A stretch of DNA of 64,000 nucleotides from Drechmeria coniospora (Eukaryota > Ascomycota > Sordariomycetes > Hypocreales > Ophiocordycipitaceae), in the NCBI RefSeq assembly GCF_001625195.1, contig NC_054390.1, positions 6,173,222-6,237,221 on the forward strand, in the 5' to 3' direction. A program made the translations under genes and the position numbers. Below the pieces are notes generated by a model, which was not told where the DNA came from, searched no databases, and saw only the letters and a program-made list of their open reading frames with translations. Position 1 is the first letter of the stretch. Every line of letters starts with the position of its first letter. Below, piece after piece: positions 36,879 to 46,062 of the stretch.

Positions 36879-37877
36879 TCAGTTTGCCATCCTTTTCATC
36901 TCCTCATCCTGCAGCCACTGGAGTACTTCAGTCGCCACTTGACGCTTCGTCTTCTTCTTGCCCAGCACGCAGCGCACGACACCGACATTGGGCGGCGCAG
37001 GGTCTGGACGTTCAAAAACGGGTCGTCCGCTGTAGAAGTTGGGAAACCGGTCGTCGATGGCCGGTTCGATGAGGTAGCTTATGCTGCCGAAACCTAGACT
37101 CTCGGAGAGGCCCGACACCTTTTGAAAAATGCTTTTGCCATCACGGCCATCGGCTTCGGTACTCTCGGACCATGTGTCGTCTGGTGCCGGAGATGGCCGG
37201 GCCTCGCCGCCTCCCGGGCGGAAGGAAGCTGAGGAGACGATGATCGGGGCGCGTATGAGGTACTGAAGGGCGCACTTGGCAGCATACCTCCGTGCCTTCT
37301 GGGAGAGTAGACTGCGAGTCAATGGATGGACTTGGGTGAGGGGAGGAGGGGTTCTGGACGACTGTTGTGTGGTATCTACCTTCTTACTCCCAAAGATGGG
37401 ATCTTGTTTTCCCGCTTCCAGGCCGTGTCCTCCTTGGGGAAACGACCCGTAAGGTACCAAAGAGCAAAGGCAACTCCATAGAGTCTTTATGCGGCCGCCA
37501 CGGGGCATCAGTATTTCGTAGTCGACAAACGTTGCTGGTGGGAGGCACATGGCTTGGAGCGCTCCTAACCCCCTCCCAACCTGGTGGTAAGCATCAACCA
37601 GCCCACGGCGACGCCCTTGGGAAAGCAAGGCGAGGAGGGGGGTGGGCGAAGGTGGGCGTTACGCACCGGTCAAGGAAGCGACATGATCGTCGTCACCGAT
37701 CTCTGGCTGTTTTTTGCGGCCAAAGTCAACAAACCGTGAGAGGACCTTGAGCTTGAAAAGAGACAAAGGCGCAGGCATGTTGTTCTCTCTCTCAAACGCT
37801 TCTTGCTTGTCAATCCACTTTCGGAGGCTGACCCAGGGGACGTAAACGTTCCGTCTCGCAGCCCTGGTTGGGGTCAT
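36879..37877 (-). CDS. Conserved-looking protein of unknown function
   Basis: Two exons, 37877-37667 and 37564-36879, separated by a 102-bp GT-AG intron (GTGCGT to TTAG), give 298 aa. I do not recognise the family. The N-terminus (MTPTRAARRNVYVPWVSLRKW) is basic and free of acidic residues, which could fit a mitochondrial presequence (inference). LSRFVDFGRKKQPEIGDDDH and FVDYEILMPRGGRIKTLW follow. The C-terminal part has a charged amphipathic helix (KKKTKRQVATEVLQWLQDEE). A stretch around 37310-37380 (GTAGAT to CGCAG on the minus strand) looks intron-like but its removal would break the frame, so I left it in. The gene is convergent with TPT1, with 214 bp between stop codons. Confidence 0.6.
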
Positions 37878-38640
37878 GTTTGCCTGCTGAGAGCGGGAAT
37901 GAACCGATCGTCCACCACCTTTCTGCCCCCTCTCTTGCAGCGACAGAGAAAGGAGGGGTCGAAAATGAACGGTTCGCCGTTGGTGCTGATGCTTGCCGTG
38001 AGTAGAGGTGGGTAGAAATGTAGGGTCTCACAGGGGTTGAGGGATCTGCCAAGGTAATGGGTTGTTGAAGGTTGTGACAAGAATGCGGAATGGCAGCCCG
38101 AGTGTGATTTGCATTCATGGAGATGATAAACTCTCCCCTCCGGGCGCGCCTGACCACTATTAACCCGCCCGCCCGCCCGCCCGCCTGCCTGCTCGCCTGC
38201 CTGCCTGCTCGCCTGCCCGCCTGCCCGCCGATCTATCTGTTACCAGCCTGCTTGGTGACAGCTTCATCATCATGTCTTCACCGAGGGGGGTATACTTGTC
38301 ACCTCGGTAATGGCGCCTATAACGGGAAGCTGCCAACGATTCATTCCTTCAACAACTCTGTACAATGTCCCACCGGACGGAATCAACGGGAAAGAGACAG
38401 GTATGGAACCATGCTTGTCCATCGCAGATATTCGGTTTCTTGTTACATGTACATGGCAAGGCGAAGACCATGGCAGCAATTCTGCATCGATGGAAGCTGC
38501 TGCCGACTATGCTTGGCCATGTCGTCGACCATGGACTTGTGTTTTTTCCGCTCAGTTCTCCCATGGCATGTTTTCCATGTCAATTCTCAGACGGCAAACG
38601 AACATGGCATTGGTTCACGCAGAAGAAACCCCTGGAAAGC
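37878..38640. other. Intergenic region with CCCG/CCTG repeat
   Basis: About 760 bp between two minus-strand genes. It includes a tetranucleotide repeat at 38164-38229 and no supported gene. Confidence 0.5.
38164..38229. repeat. (CCCG/CCTG)n tetranucleotide repeat
   Basis: About 16 units of CCCG with CCTG and CTCG variants. It lies upstream of the unknown gene that starts at 37877 on the minus strand. Confidence 0.9.
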
Positions 38641-39690
38641 TTAACCCTCCTCGAAGAAGCCACCGTCGCCATCATCAGAATCATCCTTGATGGCCTTCTC
38701 GCGCATCAACCGTCGCCTCTCCCGACGGTTGAGGCCAGGCATCTCGCCCGTCTCGCCCGTCTTGCCCGTCTTTCCACCAGCCTGGCCTTCCTTGTTACCG
38801 TGGTGCTTTCGTCCCTCGTCGTGCTTCTGCGGCAACTGTCGTTGCTTCTTCGTGTCCTCCTTTGGCTTGCTTGCCGATGACCTCGGCGCCTGCCGTTTCA
38901 GCTTGTCATCGCCACCCTTTGCTGTGTCCTCCGCCGACCTCCTCTCCCGCAGCCGCTTCAGGGCCTCCTGCCCCTCCTCCATCGTCGTCTCAACCACCGA
39001 CCACATTGGCGGCCGCGAACCCTCGAGGGCCATCTTCGCGACGGGTTTTTTGCTCGCAATCTCTTCCCCCTCGGCCTCCGACTTGATGTTGCCGTACAGG
39101 CTTATGTACGACTCCGCGTGGGGATGGTAGAGGGTGTATGCTTCGTCGACCTCGGCGATGTGTAGCTGCTGCTTCAATTTTTCGACATCTTCACCATCGG
39201 GAGCATTGTCGATCTGGCGCCTTAGCTGCTTGGCCAGACGAGACGCCTTCTTTCGCTCTGCTCGCCTGTCAGTGATCCGGCAACACGTTCGAGTCAAGGA
39301 CCTCAAACGGTCGGTTGTGGGGCGTGAAATACCGAAGAAGCGAACCATGTGATATTTGGAGATCATGGCGCTCCGCTTCCTCTGAAAGGTCTTGTCGCCA
39401 ATGTCGGCCACGTGCGCGGCCAGCTCGCGCTCGAGATCGTTGCGGACATTCGCCGGGAGGTCTTGGTTGCGCTGCAGCAGTCTTTGGATGTTCCGCACTC
39501 TCTTCTTCGCGAACTCTGAGCTACCCTCTTTTGCCTTGTGCTTTCCGGTGCCAAAATGTTTCCTCCGCTTGTTGGCAAAGCCAGGATTGTCCGCAGGCGT
39601 ATCCCCTCCCTCTTGCGACTCGACGTCGACAATCGAACGTTTCGTTCCCATCGTCGGCGGACGTCGTTTTGTTGCCGATGGCGGCGACAA
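38641..39690 (-). CDS. EFG1: rRNA-processing protein Efg1
   Basis: Nucleolar factor for early 18S rRNA maturation and small-subunit assembly (family knowledge); unrelated to the Candida transcription factor of the same name. Exons 39690-39333 and 39257-38641 give 324 aa. The 75-bp intron (39332-39258) is a multiple of three with no stop. Its removal restores the family sequence KYHMVRFFERKKASRLAKQL. Other family features are KKRVRNIQRLLQRNQDLPAN, LERELAAHVAD and a coiled-coil-rich basic body. HIAEVDEAYTLYHPHAESYI is the typical YxxxxPxxxxYxxLY region (continuing SLYGN). The C-terminus is Lys/Arg-rich and ends in the acidic DDSDDGDGGFFEEG. A second possible start lies at residue 14 (MGTKRSIVD). 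Confidence 0.93.
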   Translation of the reverse strand: MSPPSATKRRPPTMGTKRSIVDVESQEGGDTPADNPGFANKRRKHFGTGKHKAKEGSSEFAKKRVRNIQRLLQRNQDLPANVRNDLERELAAHVADIGDKTFQRKRSAMISKYHMVRFFGISRPTTDRLRSLTRTCCRITDRRAERKKASRLAKQLRRQIDNAPDGEDVEKLKQQLHIAEVDEAYTLYHPHAESYISLYGNIKSEAEGEEIASKKPVAKMALEGSRPPMWSVVETTMEEGQEALKRLRERRSAEDTAKGGDDKLKRQAPRSSASKPKEDTKKQRQLPQKHDEGRKHHGNKEGQAGGKTGKTGETGEMPGLNRRERRRLMREKAIKDDSDDGDGGFFEEG

Positions 39691-40700
39691 TAGATGGGTC
39701 AGAATACCAATGATTTTTTTTAGAGGAGGATACGTGTGCAGAGTGTCGCAAACGAAACTGCTAGCAGGGTTTGCGGTCGTTTGATGATGTTGCTTGTGCT
39801 CGCATCGCGGAGAAGATCGTTCTTCGATTGAACTTTGAACTTTACGGTGGGGTTTCTCAGATTAGGACTAGTGCATTTCGAAAACCACCCAGCCACTAGT
39901 GACCTTGACCCTTGCCACAGTACTCGTCTGCGCCACAGCGCGGTCTCCCTGCACAAATGCAGTACGCTCAGCGGTTGCGGAGTAAGTATACTGTAAATAT
40001 TATTACAAGTTTAGTTTAAGGTGTAAGTACAGTAAGTAGGCTATTGCAATTGCACGTATACTTGCATGTAAATAGTCCATCGCTCGCAGCGAAGCACCAT
40101 TCACCAATGACTCACTGCCTCCCTACCGAGGTCCCCTCCCATTATGAGTTGCATATTTTTCACTCTGCAAAATAGACCACAGTGACAGGCCAGAGGCGAT
40201 ATTACAGCTGGGAAATTTCAAGGTGTACGAGATCTGAGTTGAGGTGCTGTGAGGACCATAAATATCTCCATTCGAGCAGACACCCTTGTGACGTTGAAAG
40301 AGGCATCCTTGCCAGCAGTCATGTCTCACCTTCGGTTTCCACATGAAAACACCCTCGATCTTGCATCGTCTCGCTCGGATCCAAGACCCGAACATGGTCC
40401 CCAGCAATGGTTATCATCATTGTCACATGCCGCACCTGGTATCCCGATTCGGGTCTGGTACATCACTTGAGCTGCGTTTCGCTTGCTTCCGCATGTGTCG
40501 GACGTGTGGTGGACACAGCGTTGTTGGTGATGATCAAGCTGATTATATTATCATTCATGAAGCTAAAAAGAGAAAGGACGGCCAAAACATCCTGAGAAGA
40601 CGCTAATGCCACAAAGAAAGATCGAATATGGGCAAGAAAAGACCAAGCGCCTGCCATCATCATAATTTCGTTACAAATACACGCATCCGATCCGGCACCA
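39691..40700. other. Intergenic region, about 1 kb
   Basis: EFG1 promoter side plus the 3' side of the secreted-protein gene. A/T content is higher than elsewhere (39980-40080, 40520-40600). Only a few GTAC words; no RNA gene or coding frame supported. Confidence 0.5.
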
Positions 40701-41486
40701 TCAAGCGGGACCTTCGGTGACAACTCGCAGTCGCGTCAGCGGCTTCCTGTCCGTGTCGAAAATGGGAAATGTGACGCTGCAGGGTTTGAGGCGCCGCTGG
40801 CTGGGTCTGCAATGCGTTCTCCAGGAATCGCTCCACTGATCGACGGAGTTCTCCTTCCAGTAATTATCGTCGCAGAAGATCTGGGCGGTATCGCACTTGA
40901 TGAAGGGCTCGGTCGAGCACAGGCCCTCGACCTCGGCGAAGAATGTCAAGGTTCGAAGAGAGCAGGCGTTTCCGGGGTCGCAGAGAATGTCCACCTCCAA
41001 GCTGGACGTGACGGTGCGCGATTCGGTTTCGACGTCTGAATACTCGGCAGAGACGGCCAGCTTGCCGGCCAAGTTTCCGGACGACCCTCCCGCGCCTAAC
41101 TCGAACGATCCTCCGATTTTCCAGCCTTTTGAGCTCGCAACCTGAATGGCGACCGAGTCTACCGCTTTGATCGTCGACTGCTGATTGCCGTCGTTGAGTA
41201 ATATCCGGCTATCGACGTGCTCATTGTACACAATCTTGGTCTTGGAGATGGATTTGAGGACGAGGCGGTCACCCCACTGTGTGTTGGGACACGTGAAAAA
41301 ATAGTTCCAGTCGGACGCTTCCCGGTGCGTGATCGATTCCCTATACGGCCGGCTCGTCTTATCGATGGTAAATGTGTTTTCCAGCGTCTGCACGAAAGCC
41401 TGCACCGCTGAAGGGCTTGTTAATTGCTCGGCTCCCCATCCGCGAGTGGCCAAGGCCAGGACAGCCAAAAGGACGGCGAAGACCAT
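40701..41486 (-). CDS. Small secreted cysteine-containing protein, possibly beta-pore-like fold
   Basis: Single exon, 261 aa. The N-terminus MVFAVLLAVLALATRGWGA is a signal peptide with likely cleavage after Ala19, and no other membrane segment is present, so the protein is expected to be secreted. Eight cysteines remain in the mature chain, four of them clustered in the last third, which suggests disulfides. The central part is rich in alternating polar and hydrophobic residues with many Ser/Thr/Gly (KIGGSFELGAGGSSGNLAGK, then LAVSAEYSDVETESRTVTSS). That pattern resembles the beta-strand region of aerolysin or ETX/MTX2-type proteins. This is a pattern impression only; no diagnostic motif was confirmed. 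It could equally be an unrelated secreted effector or wall protein. Confidence 0.7.
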   Translation of the reverse strand: MVFAVLLAVLALATRGWGAEQLTSPSAVQAFVQTLENTFTIDKTSRPYRESITHREASDWNYFFTCPNTQWGDRLVLKSISKTKIVYNEHVDSRILLNDGNQQSTIKAVDSVAIQVASSKGWKIGGSFELGAGGSSGNLAGKLAVSAEYSDVETESRTVTSSLEVDILCDPGNACSLRTLTFFAEVEGLCSTEPFIKCDTAQIFCDDNYWKENSVDQWSDSWRTHCRPSQRRLKPCSVTFPIFDTDRKPLTRLRVVTEGPA

Positions 41487-42374
41487 GATGCTGATTCCCT
41501 TCCTTCCTTTGTCGGATGAAGATGCCGTTTGACGGATGAAGACGTGCGTGGTTTGTTGGTGACGACTGTTGCTCTATCTGCTGTTGCTTTGCTATCGCTG
41601 CCTTGTTCGATCAGCGACGGTTGTGTGATCAGGCTGTGGGCAGTGGGATATGGAGAGGACGATGTAGGACTTGGAAAGGAGGGACCCTCCGCTATTCTTA
41701 TACAAGTATGCCGACTGTTCCATGCCGAAGTGTACCAGCAGTAGTTCAGGTTCGGTACGAGCAGGTGCACACCCACAACCGCAAGTGTCTTGGGGGTCGT
41801 TGTGTCCGAAGGAACCAAGGTCCACCCACCACGACGTGGGGTGAAGCTCCATAGTTTGGACAGGAAATCAGGGGAAGACGTGTTAGCCGCGTGCTTGCCG
41901 CACTCGTCATCGGTTCGCATGCTGCAAATGTGCGTGTGGACGTGCAGTATCGTGCGATTACGAGGCGAAGGCGGACGCCAAGTTTCACCTCGCTCACACA
42001 CGAACCTCAGCTGGCTGGTACATGACTAGCGGCTGCTGAAAGCCATGGTACGAGGACGGGTTCAGCGTGGAGTTGATGAATCCTCATGCGCGTCGCCCGA
42101 GGGGTGTTGTGTGTTGCCATCGTGAGCAGTATCGCCCGTGGCTGTGAGTACGTAGGTAGGTAGGGTAGGACCCTGCTATCATGCTTCGTTGTTGCATCCG
42201 ATCCATTATCCGTTGACACCTGCCACTTTGGTATTACCGATCCTTAGTGCGCATGGTGTAATAAAAGTAATTGCTTGCATTTAGTATAACTTGCCCCAGA
42301 GAGTACCAAAATGCCAAGTGGGGACGGTAGATGAACTGGAAAATGTCAGGCGGGACCCCCAATTGTTAATGCTT

Positions 42375-42530
42375 ACATGTACTGAGTACTCCGTAGTTAC
42401 TGTACTGTACTGTAAGTACTCCGTACTGGACATTTACATTTCTCAATATACTTAAGTAGATGTACTTGAATGTACCGACGGAGCACAGTTGGTGCACCAC
42501 CATACTGTACAATTACTCCGTACAGGAGAG
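42375..42530. repeat. GTAC-rich repeat cluster
   Basis: TACTGTACTGTACTGTAAG followed by CTCCGTACTGG, ACTTGAATGTACC and CTCCGTACAGG, just upstream of the minisatellite and the large inverted repeat. Confidence 0.75.
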
Positions 42531-42553
42531 CACAATCTCTCACGTCCCTCTGG

Positions 42554-42633
42554 AAACTCGAACGGGCACATGTGAACTTGAACGGGCACATGTTGACTTG
42601 AATGTGCACATCTGAACTTGAAAATGCACAAGA
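42554..42633. repeat. 20-bp minisatellite, four copies
   Basis: Four contiguous 20-bp units around the core ACTTGAACGGGCACATGT. The first two are nearly identical and the last two have diverged (AATGTGCACATCT, AAAATGCACA). Confidence 0.85.
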
Positions 42634-42808
42634 AGAATCGGACACGATGCCGATTTATTTGTGGCAACTCGTCGGTACACTCACTGGTATCGATATAAGC
42701 AGTATTCCCACTCTGTACACATGTCGTACGCATGCACGAGTTACCGATACGATTACTGATAGCGGAAGCAGTGGGGAGGACGGAGTGGAACACGCTCGCT
42801 CATAATGA

Positions 42809-42877
42809 GTACATGCACTTGTACCACCAAGTGTAGGTACATGATGTACCTACACTTGGTGGTACAAGTGCATGTAC
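42809..42877. repeat. Perfect inverted repeat, 34-bp arms, 1-nt spacer
   Basis: The arms 42809-42842 and 42844-42877 are exact reverse complements around a single G at 42843. The arm begins GTACATGCACTTGTACCACC and continues AAGTGTAGGTACAT. Transcribed in either direction it would fold into an almost loopless hairpin. Confidence 0.95.
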
Positions 42878-45800
42878 CCCGTATGGTGAATAGGCTCCGC
42901 CTCGACGGAACGTGGGGAAGGGGGTGCAGGGACGCGGTTTCCCACTCCCCGCCCAATCTGGTAGCTCCTGCTCCGTACAGTAATTACTGTAAGAGATGAG
43001 GAACCGTCTGCCACAAGCGTAGGTGTATACAGTAGTAAGTAGGCGTGCGCAGTACGGAGCACATGTACACGCTTGTGTTTGTCAGCATACTTCTACATTT
43101 CCCGTACTCCGTACCGAGTACGCGGATGCAGGTGTGCGGTGCTGTACCCTGCTCACGTGTTCTGTGGTTTCGAATACATACTTACAAGAAGGGACAGCGT
43201 ATCCTGTACCCCGTACTTGCACTTACTTACAGTAAGTATACAGTATGCCGCCTGTGGGTATGCTGCGTGTTGATAAGTGCATACTTACAGCATACAGCAC
43301 GTGCAATACAGCCAGGAGCGAACGAGTTTCGAGCCATTTCCATAACGTCCGCATCCCATCGACATACCAGCGATTCGCAACACACTCGAGTTCGAACAAA
43401 GGTCCCCCTTGGCTCTGCATACCAGCCACCTCGTGTTGATGACGACCTAGACAGATGCCTACTACGAGGTATCATCTAGGTCAATGCTTATCGAGCGGCC
43501 ATGCTTAGCTACGTGGGGGAGGTGTCTACGAGGGTACCAAGGTGTAAGTGTACTGTACACGACGGACGCAATCTTTGCCGCTGCGTCTAATGACATGCTG
43601 TGCTTAGTACGCTCTGCCAACGCTCACATGCACCCATTCGACCTTTTGATTCGTCACCGCGTCCCATCCGGGGAAGGCGACGGACGCTACCACGACGGCG
43701 GAGAAGACTGCCGCGCTACTCGTTTATGCGCCTGGCATCACCCGACCTGGAGCGGGCGAGAGTGGTGTCGGTTTGGCCACATGACGAGGACGTTCTACTG
43801 CGACGGCGGTTTATGCGTGCCGCGTACGTTTCTATGCGTGCTGCGTACGTTTCATGGTCAGAATCACGACGGATCAGCGATGCGTCGAGGTCGTTGTTAG
43901 ATCATGCAACGAAGGCCTAGCAGCATTCGACCGACGATAACCGAGAACTCGTACCAAAATCACGGACGAAAAGGGTAGCGAGGTATTTCTAATATTAGTG
44001 CTGCCCGCATCGTACTTGTGCACGCATGCTCCGCAAGTAGGGAGGCCCGAACGGGCACTTCCGAGTCCTGACTGCTACCCAGCAGTAGAATGGCGCAAAG
44101 GGAGGTGATGACTACAAGTACAGCAGGCACAGGTACTGTACGTACAGTGGATGGGGGGGCACCAAGGCTAGGGTGCTTATCTGTAACGCGTCCCTCGGTG
44201 AAGTCGCCTCCGACAAACAGGCGAACCAGCCGCGCCAGCGTTTGTACTTGCTGCAACAGCACTGACCTACTTGGCGTACTGCAATATAGTAATATTACCT
44301 ATCCCACCAGAACGGGCTCCGTAGTGACGGTGCCATCTCCTGGTGGTTGCAAGAGCCAGCTGCGAACCGATAGCACTTGTACAGCAGTGCATGTAAGTAA
44401 TAGCTGCGCAACACCCGGACACGGCGCGGCGAACGATGATGGTCGCTGAAAGAGTCTCCAATACGAGGGTTGTTCCCAATTGCTCGGAGCGCTTGACCGC
44501 GTACGATATAGCAGCCGTCGGTCTCGTAATTACTCGCCCTCGCCCACTGGCGTGCTTCGGGCAAAGCTTATCAGTCATGGCGTAGTGCGGAGCAGGTACT
44601 TACTGTTGATGGGAGTCCTAGAGTTTAGTGGCAAACGTAGGCATGCTTGGGTGCTGAACGCGAGTCAGCTTGGAACCCCGCCGCCATCGAACAGCACCCG
44701 TACCGTCTGGTCGACGATGAATGCCCCTCGTATCTACAGAGTAAGTACCAGCGCACTTGCAGCACGTTCACCTGTGCACCTAGCACGTCATGAATACGAG
44801 TTTCGAGCACAAAGGCGATTGACGGAGTCTCCCATTTCAGCTCGCTGATACATACAAGCGTGGCGAAGTCGGTAAGTAATACTCCGTTCTCTGTACCGCT
44901 TTCGCTGCCCCCCCCAGAGACGGCTTCTCGGCGCTCCGAGGTCTGGAGAAGCTCAGAGCAGGACCTTGGTTCGTTCGTTCGTCCGTTTATGCGTCCTCTC
45001 GGCCACATCGGGGTTGCCAAGGAATCGGCTCCGGCTCTCCGCATTGATACTGAACCGTTCGACCGAATAGCTGGCACTTGAACCTACAAGTACAACACGT
45101 GTATAATTATCCATGTACCTGGCTCGTGTCATCGGTCGCGGAGCCCCAACCTTCCTGTGTAGCGAGAGATGGATGGTGGCAAACGTACTTGTAAATTGCA
45201 GAGTAATATCCGTTCAGGGCCTCACCATCAACCCGCTCAGGGGCTACATCTCACCGAATGCGAATGCTCCCTTCCATACTCTGCACTTATTCTCCTCGTT
45301 AATATGGAGACGCTACCATCGATTCTGCTCGTAGTCAAGAACGAGATGAAAGGAAACACGACATCAAATTTATTTATTCATTCATAGCCCCAAGACGTGC
45401 CTCTCCGGGGTGCCTGCCTTTCATATTCCGCTTGTGGCCGCTGGGGAAATACCTATAGGGGTGGGCAAAAGTGTCGATTCACTTTGTGGTAGGAGCGCTA
45501 CCAAAACTGAATCGTCATTTTTGTCTAGTGACTGGACTGTACGCAGTTGATCCGTGGCTAGTAGGTATTACGGAGTACTCCGTACTGGTCGCCAGGTTCC
45601 TTAATAGGTACCTCGCACCGCTGCAAGTGCCGCTCCGCTGCCCAAGTAAGTAGTGGTACTTGTACTCCGTAAGCTACTACCAATGAATAATCCACGGCAG
45701 GCCATTGGGAGCTACCAGAAACGGGTGCAACGATAGCAACGCAGGAACAACGGGCAAATCAATTCCACCCATGTTTCCTCACCCACAGCCCGCAACCCGC

Positions 45801-46062
45801 AACGACGGGAGACGTTCTGTCGACCCATCTTCCCTGCTCGAATGAATGGCGCGTCCACGGCACCGGACCCGTGCCTGATGGCAGCTCAAGCCAGCAGCAA
45901 GCAAGCAGCAAGAAAAGCAAAGCAAGCAGGGCAGGAAACAAAGTCATTCCGGTGACGTGACGACCACGCAGACAAGCACGACCGTAACAACCATCCGTCT
46001 TTCCGGCCGCGGAGCCTGTGCAGGATCCATCGCTCACCCCAGCTGTCCCGAGCTCGGCAAAC

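Larger units (their letters stand above)
41487..46062. other. Gene-poor intergenic region, about 4.6 kb
   Basis: GTAC clusters (42375-42530, 42965-43270, 44030-44150, 45560-45670), a 20-bp minisatellite (42554-42633) and a perfect inverted repeat (42809-42877). No coding frame on either strand shows motif or composition support. The last 150 bp before 46063 should include the SEA4 leader. Confidence 0.55.

Noticed and set aside
37310..37380. Extra intron in the unknown gene at 36879-37877
   Set aside because: The GTAGAT...CGCAG span is 68 bp and its removal breaks the downstream frame.
42753..42999. Overlapping plus and minus frames sharing the same peptide
   Set aside because: Both arise from the perfect inverted repeat at 42809-42877, which gives the same reading on each strand.
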